Source: Ophioderma brevispina
Taxonomy: Eukaryota > Echinodermata > Ophiuroidea > Amphilepidida > Ophiodermatidae
Reading direction: 5' to 3'
DNA length: 64,000 nucleotides
Assembly (NCBI GenBank): GCA_023653785.1
Contig: JAMKCH010041226.1
Coordinates: forward strand, 1 to 64,000
Part shown: in pieces, positions 10,203-22,699 of the stretch
Layout: each line of letters starts with the position of its first letter
How positions within the stretch are numbered: the stretch's first letter is position 1
The notes under the pieces: model-generated
The model's database searches: none
The model's input: only the letters and a program-made list of their open reading frames with translations
Told to the model about the DNA's origin: nothing
Translations under genes and position numbers: made by a program

Positions 10203-11129
10203 CTGGAGCTAGCACACATTTGTAACACATCTCAAGTACAAAAGGTTTAAGTGATTAAATATGTAGACAGCCTGACAGGAACCCCTGAATCGCGATTCTT
10301 AAGTGCCGCAAGTGGTGCCTTAAGAGAGGGGCCAAGACAAAGATTGTACAGGGGTCAAATTTTTAAATTGATCCAATCATGTTGAAAAGTATACCATATT
10401 ATGTGTCAAACCATAAGGATTCAGAAAAGGTATAGTTTGTAATATGTACAGCCTAAAGATTCAGAGTTAGAGGCTAAAAACAGCAAAAATCAATAAAAAG
10501 GGTCAATTTCAGTTGTACAGGGGTCAAATTTTTAAAATTGCTCCGATTTGGATAAAAAATGGTGCAAATTATTGGTGGAGCTCATAGGATTAAAATAAGG
10601 AATAGTTTTGAGTGTCTCAAATGCTTGCTTAAGAAAGTAGGGGGTAACAAGATCAAGCCCCATCGAATGCAATGGACGTTGACCTTCTGTGCCCCCTACA
10701 CCGGAAACTAAGCATTTACGACAGTAAAAACTATTCCTTATTTTAACCTTATGAATTCCACTAATAATTTGTACCTTTGTTTATCCAAATCGGAGCAACT
10801 TTAAAATTTGACCCCTGTACAACTGAAATTGACCCTTATTATTGATTTTGCTGTTCTTAGTCTATAACTCTGAAACTTTAGGCTGTACATATTACAAACT
10901 ATACCTTTTCTGAATCCTTATGGTTAAGACACATAACATGGTGTGCTTTTCAACATTGAGTAGATCAATTTAAAAATTCACTCCTGTACCAACTGTGTTT
11001 TGGCCCCCTCCTTAATTCACCATTTGCGGCACTTAAGAATTAAGTTTCAGGGAGTCCTATCAGTCTGTAAACATATTAATCACTCAAACCATTTACTTAG
11101 ATGTGTTACAACTGTGTGCTAGCTCCCGG
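10203..11129. mobile_element. ~0.93 kb fold-back element with ~405-bp arms
   Basis: The left arm (10,203-10,610) and right arm (about 10,725-11,129) are reverse complements with scattered changes. Paired landmarks are GGAGCTAGCACACA with TGTGTGCTAGCTCC, TTGTACAGGGGTCAAATTTT with AAAATTTGACCCCTGTACAA, and AAATAAGGAATAGTTTT with AAAAACTATTCCTTATTT. The spacer is about 115 bases. No coding frame. It is probably a fold-back-type non-autonomous DNA transposon. Superfamily and target duplication could not be assigned. It lies inside the 8.16-13.17 kb interval. Confidence 0.88.
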
Positions 11130-11699
11130 TTAGTAACTTGTGTTGTGAGTTAGAACCTCAATCATTCTTTTTTTGACTCTAGCGGCTTTATTTTTCTATT
11201 AGATATTATAGAGGGTCATGCACAAGGTAGATCTTTCTATTTACGTATTAAGTTAATCATTTCAGTGGACCAATATCGTTTTTGGCAGTGACTAATATCA
11301 GGCTGCCGTTTGCGCTAAACCCGGAGACTATATACACGGCAACTTCGTTTTCTCAATCAAAAATGGGTGTGGCTTCATGATTGGCTCCAGTGTACCCTTT
11401 ATAGGCGGAGCCATGGCTAGTCCGAGGTTTCTCTGACTAGACACTCCATATTGGGTGGTCGTGTACTACCGGGCTCGACGTGTTCGAGCTAAGTCATGGC
11501 ATGCCCATGCTTAATAAAAATCAAGCTTAAAAAGTAGTACAGTGGAGGATTGTATAGTGTTTTTGTACAGGTTCACCACAAAACAAAAATCGCCAAAGCC
11601 ACTTTTAATAAATTACAGGAGATTCTATGAAAACACAACAGTCACAGTGACTGAGGCAAAGGCACTACTAATTTCTTGACCAAAGACGGGATCTAAGTC
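11130..11699. other. Anonymous sequence with an ACTATATACACGGC end motif
   Basis: GACTATATACACGGC at 11,325-11,339 is mirrored by GCCGTGTATATAGTC at 12,612-12,626, about 1.3 kb away. The interval may be a further TIR element that includes the A-rich tract. No coding motif was seen. Confidence 0.4.
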
Positions 11700-12300
11700 G
11701 CCTCTTTTAAAAAGTTGCACCGCAAAAATAAAAAATGTAAAAACAGTTGACAAAAATAAAAATTAAGATTTAAAATAAAACAAAATAAAAACACTAAAGA
11801 TCGATGCTAAATTACAAAAAAAAAAAATAAATAAATTAAGATTTAAAGAAATAAAAAAGGACAACGAATTAAAACGAAGATAATAATCAAAAAATGATTT
11901 AAAATTTTAAAATAAATAAAACAATGATAAACTAAAAAATTTAAATACTAACCAAAAATAAAATAGATTAACAAGTAAAAAAGTAAAAAAAAGGGGGGTA
12001 GGACCAAATTTCAAAAGTAAATAAAAAGACCAAAAATACAATTACAAATTATAAAAACTACACATATTATTTTAAAATATAAACAGAATAAAAATACAAA
12101 TGCAAATATATTAATAATACACTAACTAAAATATATATCAAATTTAAAGCAATAACCAAAAAATCTAATCAAATAATCAAAATAAAATGAATATAACATA
12201 AATGGTATATCAAAATAATTAAATACTCCCCGAAATAAATATATACAAGAATTTAAAATAATAAAAACTTAAAACGATATTAAAAAAAAAATACAAACCA
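11700..12300. repeat. ~600-bp A-rich, strand-asymmetric tract
   Basis: The plus strand is dominated by AAAATAAA, AAATACAAA and similar words with few G and moderate T. It is far more biased than its neighbours and is not a simple microsatellite. Possibly an expanded poly(A) tail or a decayed A-rich minisatellite. No coding content. Confidence 0.75.
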
Positions 12301-12837
12301 AACGACAAACAATGTAGTAAGCTTCCATAGGATTAAAATTGGGCCATTATTACGTAAATATTATGCTAGTCCATATAGGTGGTCAATGTTCCATGTGTAA
12401 ATAAACTTTTTAGAGCCACTAAACTTTAAGTCCGACCTCTACCTTATATTCTCTCTCTACTATGAAGCCATCACCTCACGGCTTCCGGGTCATTGGACTT
12501 CTGGACACGGCCGCCGGGCAGACTTTTTTGCCTTGTATGTAGCCTCGGCAGTGATGCTCCACTACATACACGGCTGCGGGCAGCTAACAACCGGACGCTA
12601 TAATACACGGCGGCCGTGTATATAGTCTTTGCCATCGTTTTTTATAAGGCCCAAAATGCACTAATGTATTAATTTTTGACCTGTCCCTAAGCCGAGCAAG
12701 CTATTATGTTCTTAAATACTCTTCTCCGTGTCTATTTGTGCCAAATTTGGTGTCAATATCTTTATTCGTTTTTAATTTAAATGGCCAAAAACGATTTATA
12801 TACGTGTTTTTTTCGACTTCGCGCACACAATCTTGGA
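12301..12837. other. Short GC-richer block with repeated ACACGGC words
   Basis: ACACGGC or its complement occurs several times at 12,500-12,626, including a hairpin TATAATACACGGC / GCCGTGTATATAG. It may be the right terminal region of the element suggested by the 11,325 / 12,612 inverted repeat. No gene. Confidence 0.4.
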
Positions 12838-13108
12838 CAAAAATAGTTGGCAAACGTTTTGAAAATTTGCTCTTTAAAACACGTACATCATCTGCCATTT
12901 TTTGAAAAGTAATGAAATTGAATTTTTTGGGTATTAAGCTGAAGCCTTTTGCTAATCCCTAAAACCTCCCCCTTTCCCCACCCATCAATGTTGAGTGTTG
13001 TTAGGGGCGCACTGTACCCCGATTTCAAGGTTCAACATTGTTCCGGGGAGAGGGTGGGCGATTTTACCGTACGGTAAGAAAAGGGGGCCAACACTTTTGT
13101 CCAGATTG
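12838..13108 (+). mobile_element. Tc1/mariner-like MITE, copy 2
   Basis: Same orientation and almost the same sequence as the copy at 8,448-8,723, from CAATCTTGGACAAAAATAG to CTTTTGTCCAGATTG. The flanking TA is degraded on both sides, so this copy is older or was moved as part of a larger duplication. Sixty bases beyond it lies another TTAA MITE terminus (13,155-13,174). Confidence 0.88.
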
Positions 13109-13154
13109 AGTCTATATGAAATCACTATTATGACCACAATATTTGGTGCCTAAC

Positions 13155-13174
13155 ATCTCTCGTTGCACCTTTAA
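13155..13174 (+). mobile_element. Isolated right end of the TTAA-type MITE/transposon
   Basis: ATCTCTCGTTGCACCT followed by TTAA is the reverse complement of the left terminus at 8,158-8,177 (16 bases shared). It is either the remnant of a second MITE copy or the right end of a larger 5.0 kb element that begins at 8,158. Confidence 0.75.
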
Positions 13175-16100
13175 AATCAAGAGTGAATTTCACTTTTACA
13201 GGGCTCACTCACTCCCAAAAGATTGCAATTTTCAAACACTTTGAAGATTTTTGTTGGGTAAAATTTACTCTTGGTAATTTAAAAAATAATAAAATTAATC
13301 ATTTAAAAAAAAAATTGGACGTTTTTTTTTTTATGAATTTTCAAATTCTTTGAAGGTTGTTGAAATTCAAAAGCGATCAAATTTTTTGTCTTAAAATCCG
13401 ACAATTTGGTAATCGGACCCACTTTCGCGGCATCAACCGTGGTCTAAAAGGTCTACAAAATTAAATCCGCCCCCCCCCCCTCAAAAAAAAGATCCTCGAT
13501 CATCCTGAGATTATACTACCTACCTACTCCCTCAACCAATTATGAGCTTAGGCCGAAAAGAAAGGTTCGTCTCGGTTTCCCGCTCGCATAGGCGTAAAAA
13601 TCACATTTTTAGTGCATTTCTTTTTTTAAGATTTTTAAGATATTTAGTCGATAAGAAAAATGGCCACGAAGTAGACCAAAAATACAAGTCGTCTAAAAAT
13701 GCAATAAGAAGAATTTCCACGTAACGCATATTTCTTTGAACTAAAAACAACAACGCATAGCTCTTATAGACCAGAAAAAGAAGTCTGTCTCTGGACCTAC
13801 AGCCAAACCCCCTAAGCGCTATGCGTTTATTTAGTCAGAAAAAATAACCGTCACGCGGAAATTCCTTTTTTTATTTCATTTTTAGACCTTATTTGCGGCC
13901 AATATTTTTTTATTGACCAATCCTCCCCCCCCCCCTCAAAAAAAGTCTCTAGAAAATCTTTAAAAAAAGGGGAGAAACGCGGTTATCAAAAATGTGATTT
14001 TGTAACATGTGCATCGGGAAGTGGACAAATTTTTTTCTCGGCCTTTTAGGGTTTTGAGCACAGGGGTTGGTTGAGAGAACTCTTCTTTTTGGGCCTTGTG
14101 TATCATCATAAAACATCCAAAATTGTTATTATGTATAGAGCGTGTTTGTGCCCAGGTATGCACATATAGAGAAAAACTTGTTTTTTTTATTAACAAAATC
14201 ATTTTACGAATAAAACCATTTTGTTGGCGAGAAAAAATGTTCTCTTCTGTGTGTATATACTTTGCATTATAGAGTGCATAGACAAAATATAAAATGGTTT
14301 GCCTTTAGCTAAGTTTTACATTTCAATTCGACAAACCTGCGAAAAAATACTTTCACCAAATTCGATATGAAAGATTGTTAGGTTTAACAACTTTTTCGAA
14401 TCGATAAACCTGCTTTTTCAATTAAAAAAAAAAAACTTTTTTTTCAAACTCGATAGCAATGGCTTTGAATTTTTTTTTTCAAGCCGTATTTCTCGGTTGA
14501 GAAACAAAGTTTTTGAAACAAACTCTCAAATGAGAAACTTGTGGTTTTCATTGTACATTTCTGTTTTTTTTTCACCGAAATAAAAAAAGTTTTTCTTTTT
14601 ACTCTGCAAATAGCTGCCAGTCACAAATAGCTCAAAATATAATTAAGAGACCCAAAGAACTCGCGTAGATGATTTTATTCCTGTGTAAAAGTATATTGGT
14701 TCAAAATTGGTCTGGAATAATCATAATAATGATAATCAGTGAGATTTATTGAGCGCCTTTACGGTAGGCAAAGCTTTATTAATAATTTTGGAACAAATTT
14801 TCCAAGAATCATAGCGACTCCTAATTCGCCGCTCGCCAAATTGAAGGCCTGTATAAAAGTTTTCGCCAGTGTCTTTAAAGTATCTTATTCAGTGGCGTGG
14901 TTTATCTTGTTAGTCAAGAAATTTCATTGGTTTAGGTCCAAGCTCCGCCCATCCATTACTGGGTAAGATGGTAGCGCGGGCAGCAATTTACGCGGTGTAG
15001 TCGAATACATGACACTCGCAAACGGCGCTTTTATACTGCGTTCGTGGATTTCGCGTGGTACGCAATGCAATTTACGCAGCGTTACGATCCTGCGCGATGA
15101 CTGTGGTTCCTTGACTTGACACATTTGTTTTTCAAGAGGGGTGCAATATTTAAATGAATAAAAAATGATGTTAGAATATTTTTGACAAATAAATTAATGT
15201 CGATAAAAAGCAAAAAATACACAATTCTAACTAAGGATGAGAATAAAGATAGATTTTTTGTTTGGCCATCCTTAGATGGTGTCATAAGGGCTGGGTATCC
15301 AATATTTTATAAAAAAAATCTTTTCTTCTCTAATCTTCTTGAGAAAATAAAGTTCGTCATCATTATCGTCAACCAATAATTCTATATTACGTTGTTTTGG
15401 TCTTATTTTTTGCAAACACAGCTATTGAGTTCTTTTCGTCATTTTCCCTTCTTTTCATTGTTTTAATTGACTTGTAGAAAGGGGGAGCCTGGTTTGCCTT
15501 GCCTGTACAACATTATAGCAATTAGATTGGTTGTTAACCTACTTTCTGGTCGAAGTCATAAAACTCATCGAATTTCTCACACGTCTTGCTATATCGTTAT
15601 AAAACAAGCAAGGAGGTTTAAAAAATCGCAGATACCTCCTTGATAAATCTTCTAAATCTTAGACTAAAATGGAGAAGGAAACCATCTGAATTAGATTCAA
15701 TTTTGAATGATATTACATTATATTTCAATGCATTTTGATTTCAACTTTCAATCTAAAGATAGATCCAATGAGACTAAATGTAATGTAAGAAAATTTAGAG
15801 ATGACCCTGGTTTTTTAATGATGAAAATCTGAAGAATTTTTGTATACAGCCTTTTCAAAGTGTTAAATTTGCATATCCGGTGTCTCTGTCGAATCCGTAA
15901 TTACCGCTTTTTTCTATAAATTTTCTTTTTTATGTTTTTAATTCAAGATTGCGTGGATGCAAGATTCAATTTAAAATATTGAAACGCTTCGCAATCAATC
16001 ACTTAATTTACTAATTCATATTGACGATGGTGCAATTTGGGAGGAAAAACAAATAGAATAGAGCGGACTCCTTTAAAAGTTCTTATCATAGAAAATGATT

Positions 16101-17850
16101 GGAACAATGAAGACCATTGGTGGGTATTCTGATAATGGCGTTGAATTGTCCTGTTATGTAACAGAGCGTGCCAGAAAACTTGAATACGGTTTTTTTTTTA
16201 CTCAGTTAGAACAGGGAGCAGCCGGGTTGGTTATTTTACTACACAATATGAACGAGAAACAAGGACCACCCCCCCCCCCACGTTAGAATTTGTTGAATTA
16301 TGAAAAACCGTGTTGTTTCTGGTGCCCAAATTTGCAGTGTAGACTATTCAAAACGTGGTTTTTGTTTTGAACTAAAAAGAAAAGAAAAAAAGAAAATGCA
16401 AGGTTATTTATGGTAAGCAAGAAAATTTAAATCGAAACTCGACGACAACTGCTTAAAAACCGTATTTTTGCATGAAAATACCATTTAAACACCCTTACTA
16501 ACTTTGGAAATGTTTTACTTTATGTTGATAGAGAAGACGTTTCCTAACTTATGCAAAAAACCGACATGTCCTAGCGTTCCTGTAATTAACAGTAACAGAA
16601 GAAACTGCCCAACTACTACCCTGGAACACCCTTTTAATGCAAATTTGCATGCAATTTGGTACACAATCACATTTCTACATTGCAATTATTGCAGATTTTA
16701 CATGTGTATGCCCGCTAGGATGTTGTTTATATGATTAAATTCCTCACAAAATTTTGATGTTTGGTGGGACCATTTGCGCGCTGTTGTGATTTTCAACCTC
16801 TCGTCCCGCTGCCTACTTTGACTTGTATGCCATATTTTTTTGATTATATTGTAAACAATTCATTTTTCATGTATTCATATTACATAATTATTTTTATCTA
16901 TTGTTTTTTTGCTATAGGCCTATTCTATGAGTTAACAAATAAAAAATGATTTGAAGATTGAAGGTAATTTGCAGTGAGATTATAAACCCTTGCGGGGCCG
17001 TTCTCATACATTAAAAAAGCTATACCGTGGTGAGTCAAAATGATTGTTCCCTCCCGGGTGTCCCGATAATCAAAAAGTATTTAAAATATTTGTAATTTTT
17101 TTAGAACATTAAGATACTATTATATTAACAATAATTACTTTCTTATTCCCATATATCAAAAATCCCGAGATTCATGTATTTTATTTTCAAGTTTAAAAAA
17201 AAATCCCCCCCCCCGTCATTTTTAAAGGGCTTCTCCCAAAATGCGCCTCGTGTCAAAGTTAGTACAGTAAACTTCATAGAGGATGAGTAAACATGTTCAC
17301 AGTGTAATTTCACAACCAGGATCCAGAAAAAACGGAGATAGGCAAAGAACTGTCTTATTTTGTTGCATTATTCACCACAGTGAAGCACCAAATTATTAAT
17401 ATTTAATCATGAAAAAAATTATTCCAAAAAAGTCTGACCTTTGACCTTAGCCACTAAGGTGTAATCCCTTAAATTGAAACCTGGTGTTTGGGTGTGGTAT
17501 TTTTTTCCACTATCTTTTGTTTTTGCCTTAGTTAATAGTTAAAAACAAGTTTCATTCCAACACCTGAAGAATTCTAAACAGTCCAAAATATAAATTGCAC
17601 TTTTGTTGCATTTAATCACACTTAATAACTGGCCTGTGTTTACTCATTAGGACATTTATTACCATTTGTATCCACCAGAGTGTGTAAAGCACACCTTAGG
17701 TATCCAAATTACCAATCAATAGAATCTTGTACAAAGGCAAATCGGAGGGCCTTTATTAAAATGAATGCAGAGATTGGATTGCCGAACCAAAATGAAAAAT
17801 GCAAAATTCCGTGTTAAATTATTAACACGTAATTGCCGCCCAAGCTAAAA
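13175..17850. other. Anonymous AT-rich sequence, no supported gene
   Basis: About 4.7 kb with many A, T and C homopolymer runs (poly-C near 13,471, 13,925, 16,268 and 17,208). None of the short open frames shows a domain. A block at 14,700-14,775, with ATAATAATGATAAT followed by TTTATTGAGCGCC, resembles the tails of invertebrate retroposons but is too short to assign. A GC-richer, CpG-containing patch lies at 14,930-15,110 with no recognisable feature. Confidence 0.45.
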
Positions 17851-17856
17851 AAAAAT

Positions 17857-18475
17857 CCGTTAGTGCCCAAGTAAGGGGGGGGGTTCCTAGGGACCCAACC
17901 CATATAACCACTTTCCCGTGGAGTTTGATCATGACCCTAACACAAATAATGGGGGTCACGTAAGACCACATACCCACAATAAAAATGAAATCCGACCTTT
18001 GACTTGAACCTATTGCCCAGGCAGGCCAATTGAAATTGGTATACTCTTTGAACAACAGAGTGGGTCGTCACATTTCCATCCTCACAACTCCATATAAGGG
18101 GTTTGAAACCAAAATAACTCATTATATCTACTCTAGAATAACCCATTAAAATATCCTTGGCAAAATATAGCCAAATTTATACCATCTTTATTTATTCAGA
18201 AACTGCAAATCACCTTATTTTCCCATAGACTTACAACAGTTAAGAGCACTGCATGACAAATTAAAATTGATGCCTATCCATCATAAATAAAGGTATTTGA
18301 TTTAAGTCTTATTATTATTAATTAATTACCTCCTAAGGTATATATCTACGCAATAAATCCAAGATTTAATTACTTTAATTTTTGAATTATTAAAATATCT
18401 TTGATTTTTTTTCCTTCCGTTAGTGCCCAAGGGGGGGGGGTTTTTTTCCCCTTTCTATGGACCCAACCTAATTAG
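17857..18475. repeat. Pair of related ~50-bp repeats with G runs
   Basis: CCGTTAGTGCCCAAG, a G run, then GGGACCCAACCCATATA at 17,857-17,905 recurs as CCGTTAGTGCCCAAG, a G run, then GGACCCAACCTAATTAG at 18,418-18,475. The two are direct copies with different G-run lengths. The intervening sequence is anonymous. Confidence 0.7.
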
Positions 18476-19213
18476 CCGTGGGCGGATTTAAGTTGTTTTG
18501 TATCAGTAGAAGCGTATTCATAAATAGATCGGAATTAGCAAAAACACTCCTCTTGCAAAATTTGTTGCGTAACCGAGAAAACTCGCAAAAAAATTCAATG
18601 TTGGGTACTATGGAGACCCCCCACCCCTGGGCACTTAAGTGTTAAATGTACTTTTGAAGTATTTACAATTTTAAGGAGCACCTTGCCAGTTACAAGACAA
18701 ATCAGGGTATTCGTGGAACAAAACCTTGACTCCACTGTACATTTAAATAGCCAGCATACAAGAAACCCCCTGGCGTGTTGATCGGTTCCATGGAATGCGG
18801 CCATATGAGTATTCGCTGATTCCCGATGACCCGGACTCTTTTCGCAATGAAGAGCCAACCACGACCTGGAGATTTTTCTCGAGCCAGAAATATCTGAATA
18901 GGATTATCCCGGAAGGGCCACTGAGAGAATATATACAATTGCAGTTATAGGGCGGTATAGATCGTTCAATACTCAAGGTAGGTCGTATGGTTCCTTCTTG
19001 TCTCTGTCTTCCATGGTGAGAGTAGAGTTAACTTGCTCATGATATATAAATAGCGCGGTCATGGCCATTAAGATGTGGCCATTGTGTTGGATAATAAGTT
19101 TGCTTGGTAGTGAAGACGGTTATATAACCAATCTTAGCACTCCATTCACTACAAATCAGCATAAGCTAATAGGTATGTGTTTGGGTATTGTGAGAAATTG
19201 GCTGCCTAGTATG
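18476..19213. other. Anonymous sequence
   Basis: Three overlapping minus-strand frames at 18,595-18,976 show no recognisable domain. No repeat or RNA gene was seen. Confidence 0.4.
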
Positions 19214-20150
19214 CCAGGGGGTGAAACGCATTCAAAACCATCCGTTTCCCGTGCTGGGCGCTACATTTGAATGTTGCCACGGAATAATTTCAGTTTGGGT
19301 GCTTGTAACACATAATTAGTGTAATCAACTAACCGATTATTGTATAGTGCAAAGCGGCCCCCAGTATGTGGAGAAGCGGAGGCAGCGCATTGCTTTCTAA
19401 TTGTTGGTACTCTAGTTGTCCTATCTAGTTTTTCTTTGTGGGGTCGGCAAAACATGCGATACGGAATTTCTAAAGATTACGTAACGTTTTGCCTCTCTAT
19501 CCCAGGGGGTGAAACCCATTCAAAACCAGTCGTCCGTGCTGGGCGCTGACTTTTGAATATTGCACGGAATAATTATTAGTTTTTTGGGTGCCTTGTATAC
19601 ACACTTAATGTCAATTCGATACAACCAATCCGCCAAAAATATCGTGTTGGATGTTGGGATGCCATTGGGTGCGTGGAGGGCACGGGATGGCGATCTTGAA
19701 AGAAACAGGGGGGAGGAGTAAGTGGGAGGGGAAGAATAGATGGGGGAGGGACGATAAGAGTTGATTGGGTGTAGCAACTAAGTTAATTTTGTCCTACCCG
19801 CTGCCACACAACGAATGTAAATGACACATCAGTCGTCTTTGATTTAAATAACCCGCACTCATGAATACATCTTTTCACCTAAGCGCGCTTGCATTATGTG
19901 AAAAAAGAGTAAATATGACACAAAAGATCCAGTTTACAAACATTATTACAACCGACCACACTTAACACCCATTAAGTTGTATCAATCACTACCGATTAGT
20001 GTATTATACCAAAGCGGCAACCCGACTATTATGTGGAAGAGCGGAGGCAGCCATTGCTTTCATTGCTGGTACGCTAGGTTTTCTTTGTGGTCGGCAACAC
20101 ATGCGAGCCGGTGTATCTAAAGATTACCGTACGTTTTGCCTCTATCTATA
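19214..20150. repeat. Two-unit ~288-bp tandem repeat, second unit interrupted
   Basis: Unit 1 (19,214-19,501) and unit 2 (from 19,502) both start CCAGGGGGTGAAAC(G/C)CATTC. They share GTGCTGGGCGCT, GCGGAGGCAG and TCTAAAGATTACG landmarks. Unit 2 breaks near 19,620 and resumes near 19,970, running to about 20,150. It has thus gained about 340 bases, including a purine-rich tract at 19,700-19,760. No coding frame. It could be a decayed minisatellite or nested LTR remnants. Confidence 0.75.
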
Positions 20151-20923
20151 ATAGAACCTCTTGGTCTCTATCTATATAGAACCCTGTAGTGTAGCTTCTT
20201 GTTAACTTATGAAGCACAAAGGTCCTATCTAGGATCATTGAACAAGCTCCACATCTTCCCTTTTCTTCATGTTCATTCAATCAGAGGAGGTCACGCAACA
20301 TGCGTTATTTTCTTGTACCCAGAAGGCAATACAATCGCTGTGACCATTATAGCTGGTCGAAAACGCTTGGAAAATGTCCTGATATTTGAGGTCCAAAATC
20401 CGTGAATTCATTATAAAATCATGTAAATGTAGAGGGAATGTCCACTACCATTCTAAGTTGGTCTAATATGACGTGAAAAGGCGTTTGGGGTTAAAAACAA
20501 ACGAATTAAAATAAAACAGCGACGAATTTTAAGTTGAAAAAGCGTGGTCTCTGAAGTTATAAACTCCCCACCAAATTTTAAAAATTTTAATTTAGTTATT
20601 TTAACTTCATGTTTTTTTACATTGTAGTTTAATTTCAATTTGCCATTTATCTCTTTTGAGAGAGCGAAGACCACGGAAATGTATAACATACATATCTGGC
20701 ATCCATGGATTACATGATTCATATGCTATAACGTGGGCCTAGTTTCCATCGATTTGAACTCCAGACGTGTGCAGATGTGGACAATGGCAAGGTCGTTTGC
20801 CTATTGTTTGTGAAAGCCCCGTAAAATGACTGTCAACAATTTTCTAGTGTGAACAAGAGTACTTGGGTGACCTGCGACTAACTGCATTTAAATCAGAATG
20901 TCCGTTGCAATGGAGGCTGCTCA
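20151..20923. other. Anonymous sequence
   Basis: Contains a short duplicated TCTATCTATA(T)AGAACC at 20,145-20,185. The 68- and 89-codon frames have no recognised domains. Confidence 0.4.
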
Positions 20924-21100
20924 ACTCTTGTGTTGGTACATTTACGTTCTGACCCCACTTTGCCTGACTGGACTCAAGACTTCACCAGCATTTACGGCAT
21001 AAAGTGCATGTGATATTGTGCTTTATTCGTAAATGCTTGCTGAAAATCCTTGAGTCGTGTCAGGCAAATTGGGGTCAGTAAATGTACCACACTCCTCAAG
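20924..21100. repeat. ~177-bp fold-back (MITE-like) hairpin
   Basis: GGTACATTTACGTTCTGACC, TTTGCCTGAC, ACTCAAGACTTCACCAGCAT and TTACG on the left are mirrored on the right by GTAAATGC, CCTTGAGTC, GTCAGGCAAA and GGGGTCAGTAAATGTACC. Arms of about 80 bases surround a centre near 21,010. No target duplication is evident. Confidence 0.8.
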
Positions 21101-22072
21101 CTTTTCCTTTTTCCAGAGAGCATGCCCCTGAAGTTTCTCATACTTTTCCTCATTTTTTCTTGATACAAGTGTATTTTTGGAACGGAAAAAAAAAAACACC
21201 TTGCATAAATGATAAAGTAGTTGTAAAACACCAAGCCAAAATCTATAACTAGAGGTTCTTTTCATTTCGTATCCGGCGATGTCCTTTATGCCGTCATGAT
21301 GACGCCATACTAGGTTATAGTTGGCACTTTTTGGTATCAATGGAAAGCGGAATAAGTATAGCTATGTCCTGGTTCTCCAAATAACATCAGGGTGCTTAGC
21401 TCCGTCCGCCTAGGTACACCATGCTACGAAAAAGTAAGGCGAGTGTTAAGACTCTTTTGCTGCCAATCTCACATTCCACTGTCATTGCTATTATTAATTC
21501 ATGCTGGGACTTTTAAATGAAATGTCTATGCTTGACAGAAGCGTTATAAAACTGCGTTGTTTTCGGTTATTACTTTTCTCTCGCATTCTGGAGCCAAATA
21601 CAAAATTAAGAAATCCATACCCAATTTCTTGCTTAGACATTTTAATTTGATCTCTCACTAGGTAACCCAAGCAATGCTAAAGAGCTCAGTGATACCATAA
21701 TCTTTTTGATAAAAACCTATAAATACTATACTCATGTGGATGTTTGTTTTTTTTGCATGAAAAGGAGCGTAAGATTGGATTGACAATTACGGAGACACAC
21801 GGCACTTACATGTCCCTGAACCAATGAAAACTACATTTACTAAAGCGGCATTCCAACATGTAGTGATGCGGTGGACCCACAGTGCGTATCAATATTGAGT
21901 CGTTTTATCCTGCCATTGGCGCTTTCAGACTGACAATGCATTTGTTAATAAATGCAAAATATCAGTCTTAGGACTTGTTACGAATATATAATAGTTGCGA
22001 ATCTGCAGTTATTCATCGTAGTTGCCATTGTTACGGGCATTGATTCGACATTGTGAGCAAAATGGTTTAGGT
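21101..22072. other. Anonymous sequence with one transposon-end fragment
   Basis: Around 21,275-21,375, GACGCCATACTAGG and GGTATCAATGGAAAGCGG with TATAGCTATG resemble the right terminus of the inverted-repeat element at 57,291-57,732, so this is probably a fragment of that family. Nothing else is supported. Confidence 0.45.
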
Positions 22073-22176
22073 CGGGAAACCACTCGCAACAGAAGATTTC
22101 ATAGTTACGAAACCACGAATGCTTCGAAGTTCTGATTTCGTAGCTACACATCTTCTGTTGCGTGTGATTTCCGTGC
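22073..22176. repeat. ~104-bp imperfect hairpin
   Basis: GGGAAACCACTCGCAACAGA with AGAT, TAGTTACGAAACCA is mirrored by TTTCGTAGCTACACATCTTC and TGTTGCGTGTGATTTCC. It lies inside a 126-codon minus-strand frame (21,978-22,358) whose product has no recognised domain. Near 22,263-22,340 two GGGTCGTTTTCGT-led units suggest a small tandem duplication. Confidence 0.65.
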
Positions 22177-22699
22177 CTATTTATACGATAAGACGGATAT
22201 ATATACAAGCCATCAGGGATGTTTTCTGTTTTCCAACTTGTTGAATGTGAGGATATCAATTTCGCCTTGGGTCGTTTTCGTTTATACTGTTTATGAAGGT
22301 CATTGACTGTGACGCCTGGGGTCGTTTTCGTCCATGCTTTATGAATGTTATTAAGCAATGTGTGCCCAAAAGATGTGCCATTTGTGAAGACAATGATCCT
22401 CCTTAGCTTAATGACCAGGCCTTGTGCTTAACTTATTCATCAGTTTCTCCCGCAAGGCCAGCTTTGGCTAGATCATGTGAACTGGGCGTCAAGCTAGTGT
22501 AACGTGAGTAGCCTTGCTTTGTTTATGTTGTGTTGACAGGCCAAAATACATTATTTTGGAAAGTGAAAAAAATATAAATATGTACAGTCTGAGTCCAAAA
22601 AACCCGACATTTCAAAATAAACAATAATTTAAATAGTTAAGAATTATTAAGTGTCGTTCAATCAAGTTTAACCAATAATATTGTTTGTGTCAACATTGA

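Noticed and set aside
14880..14900. Second hAT-type end (CAGTGGCGTGG)
   Set aside because: A single 11-base match without a partner end or target duplication. The same applies to CAGTGGCGTA at 28,331 and the complement at 4,333.
21978..22358. 126-codon minus-strand frame
   Set aside because: No recognisable domain. It overlaps an imperfect hairpin and a small tandem duplication, so it is probably non-coding.
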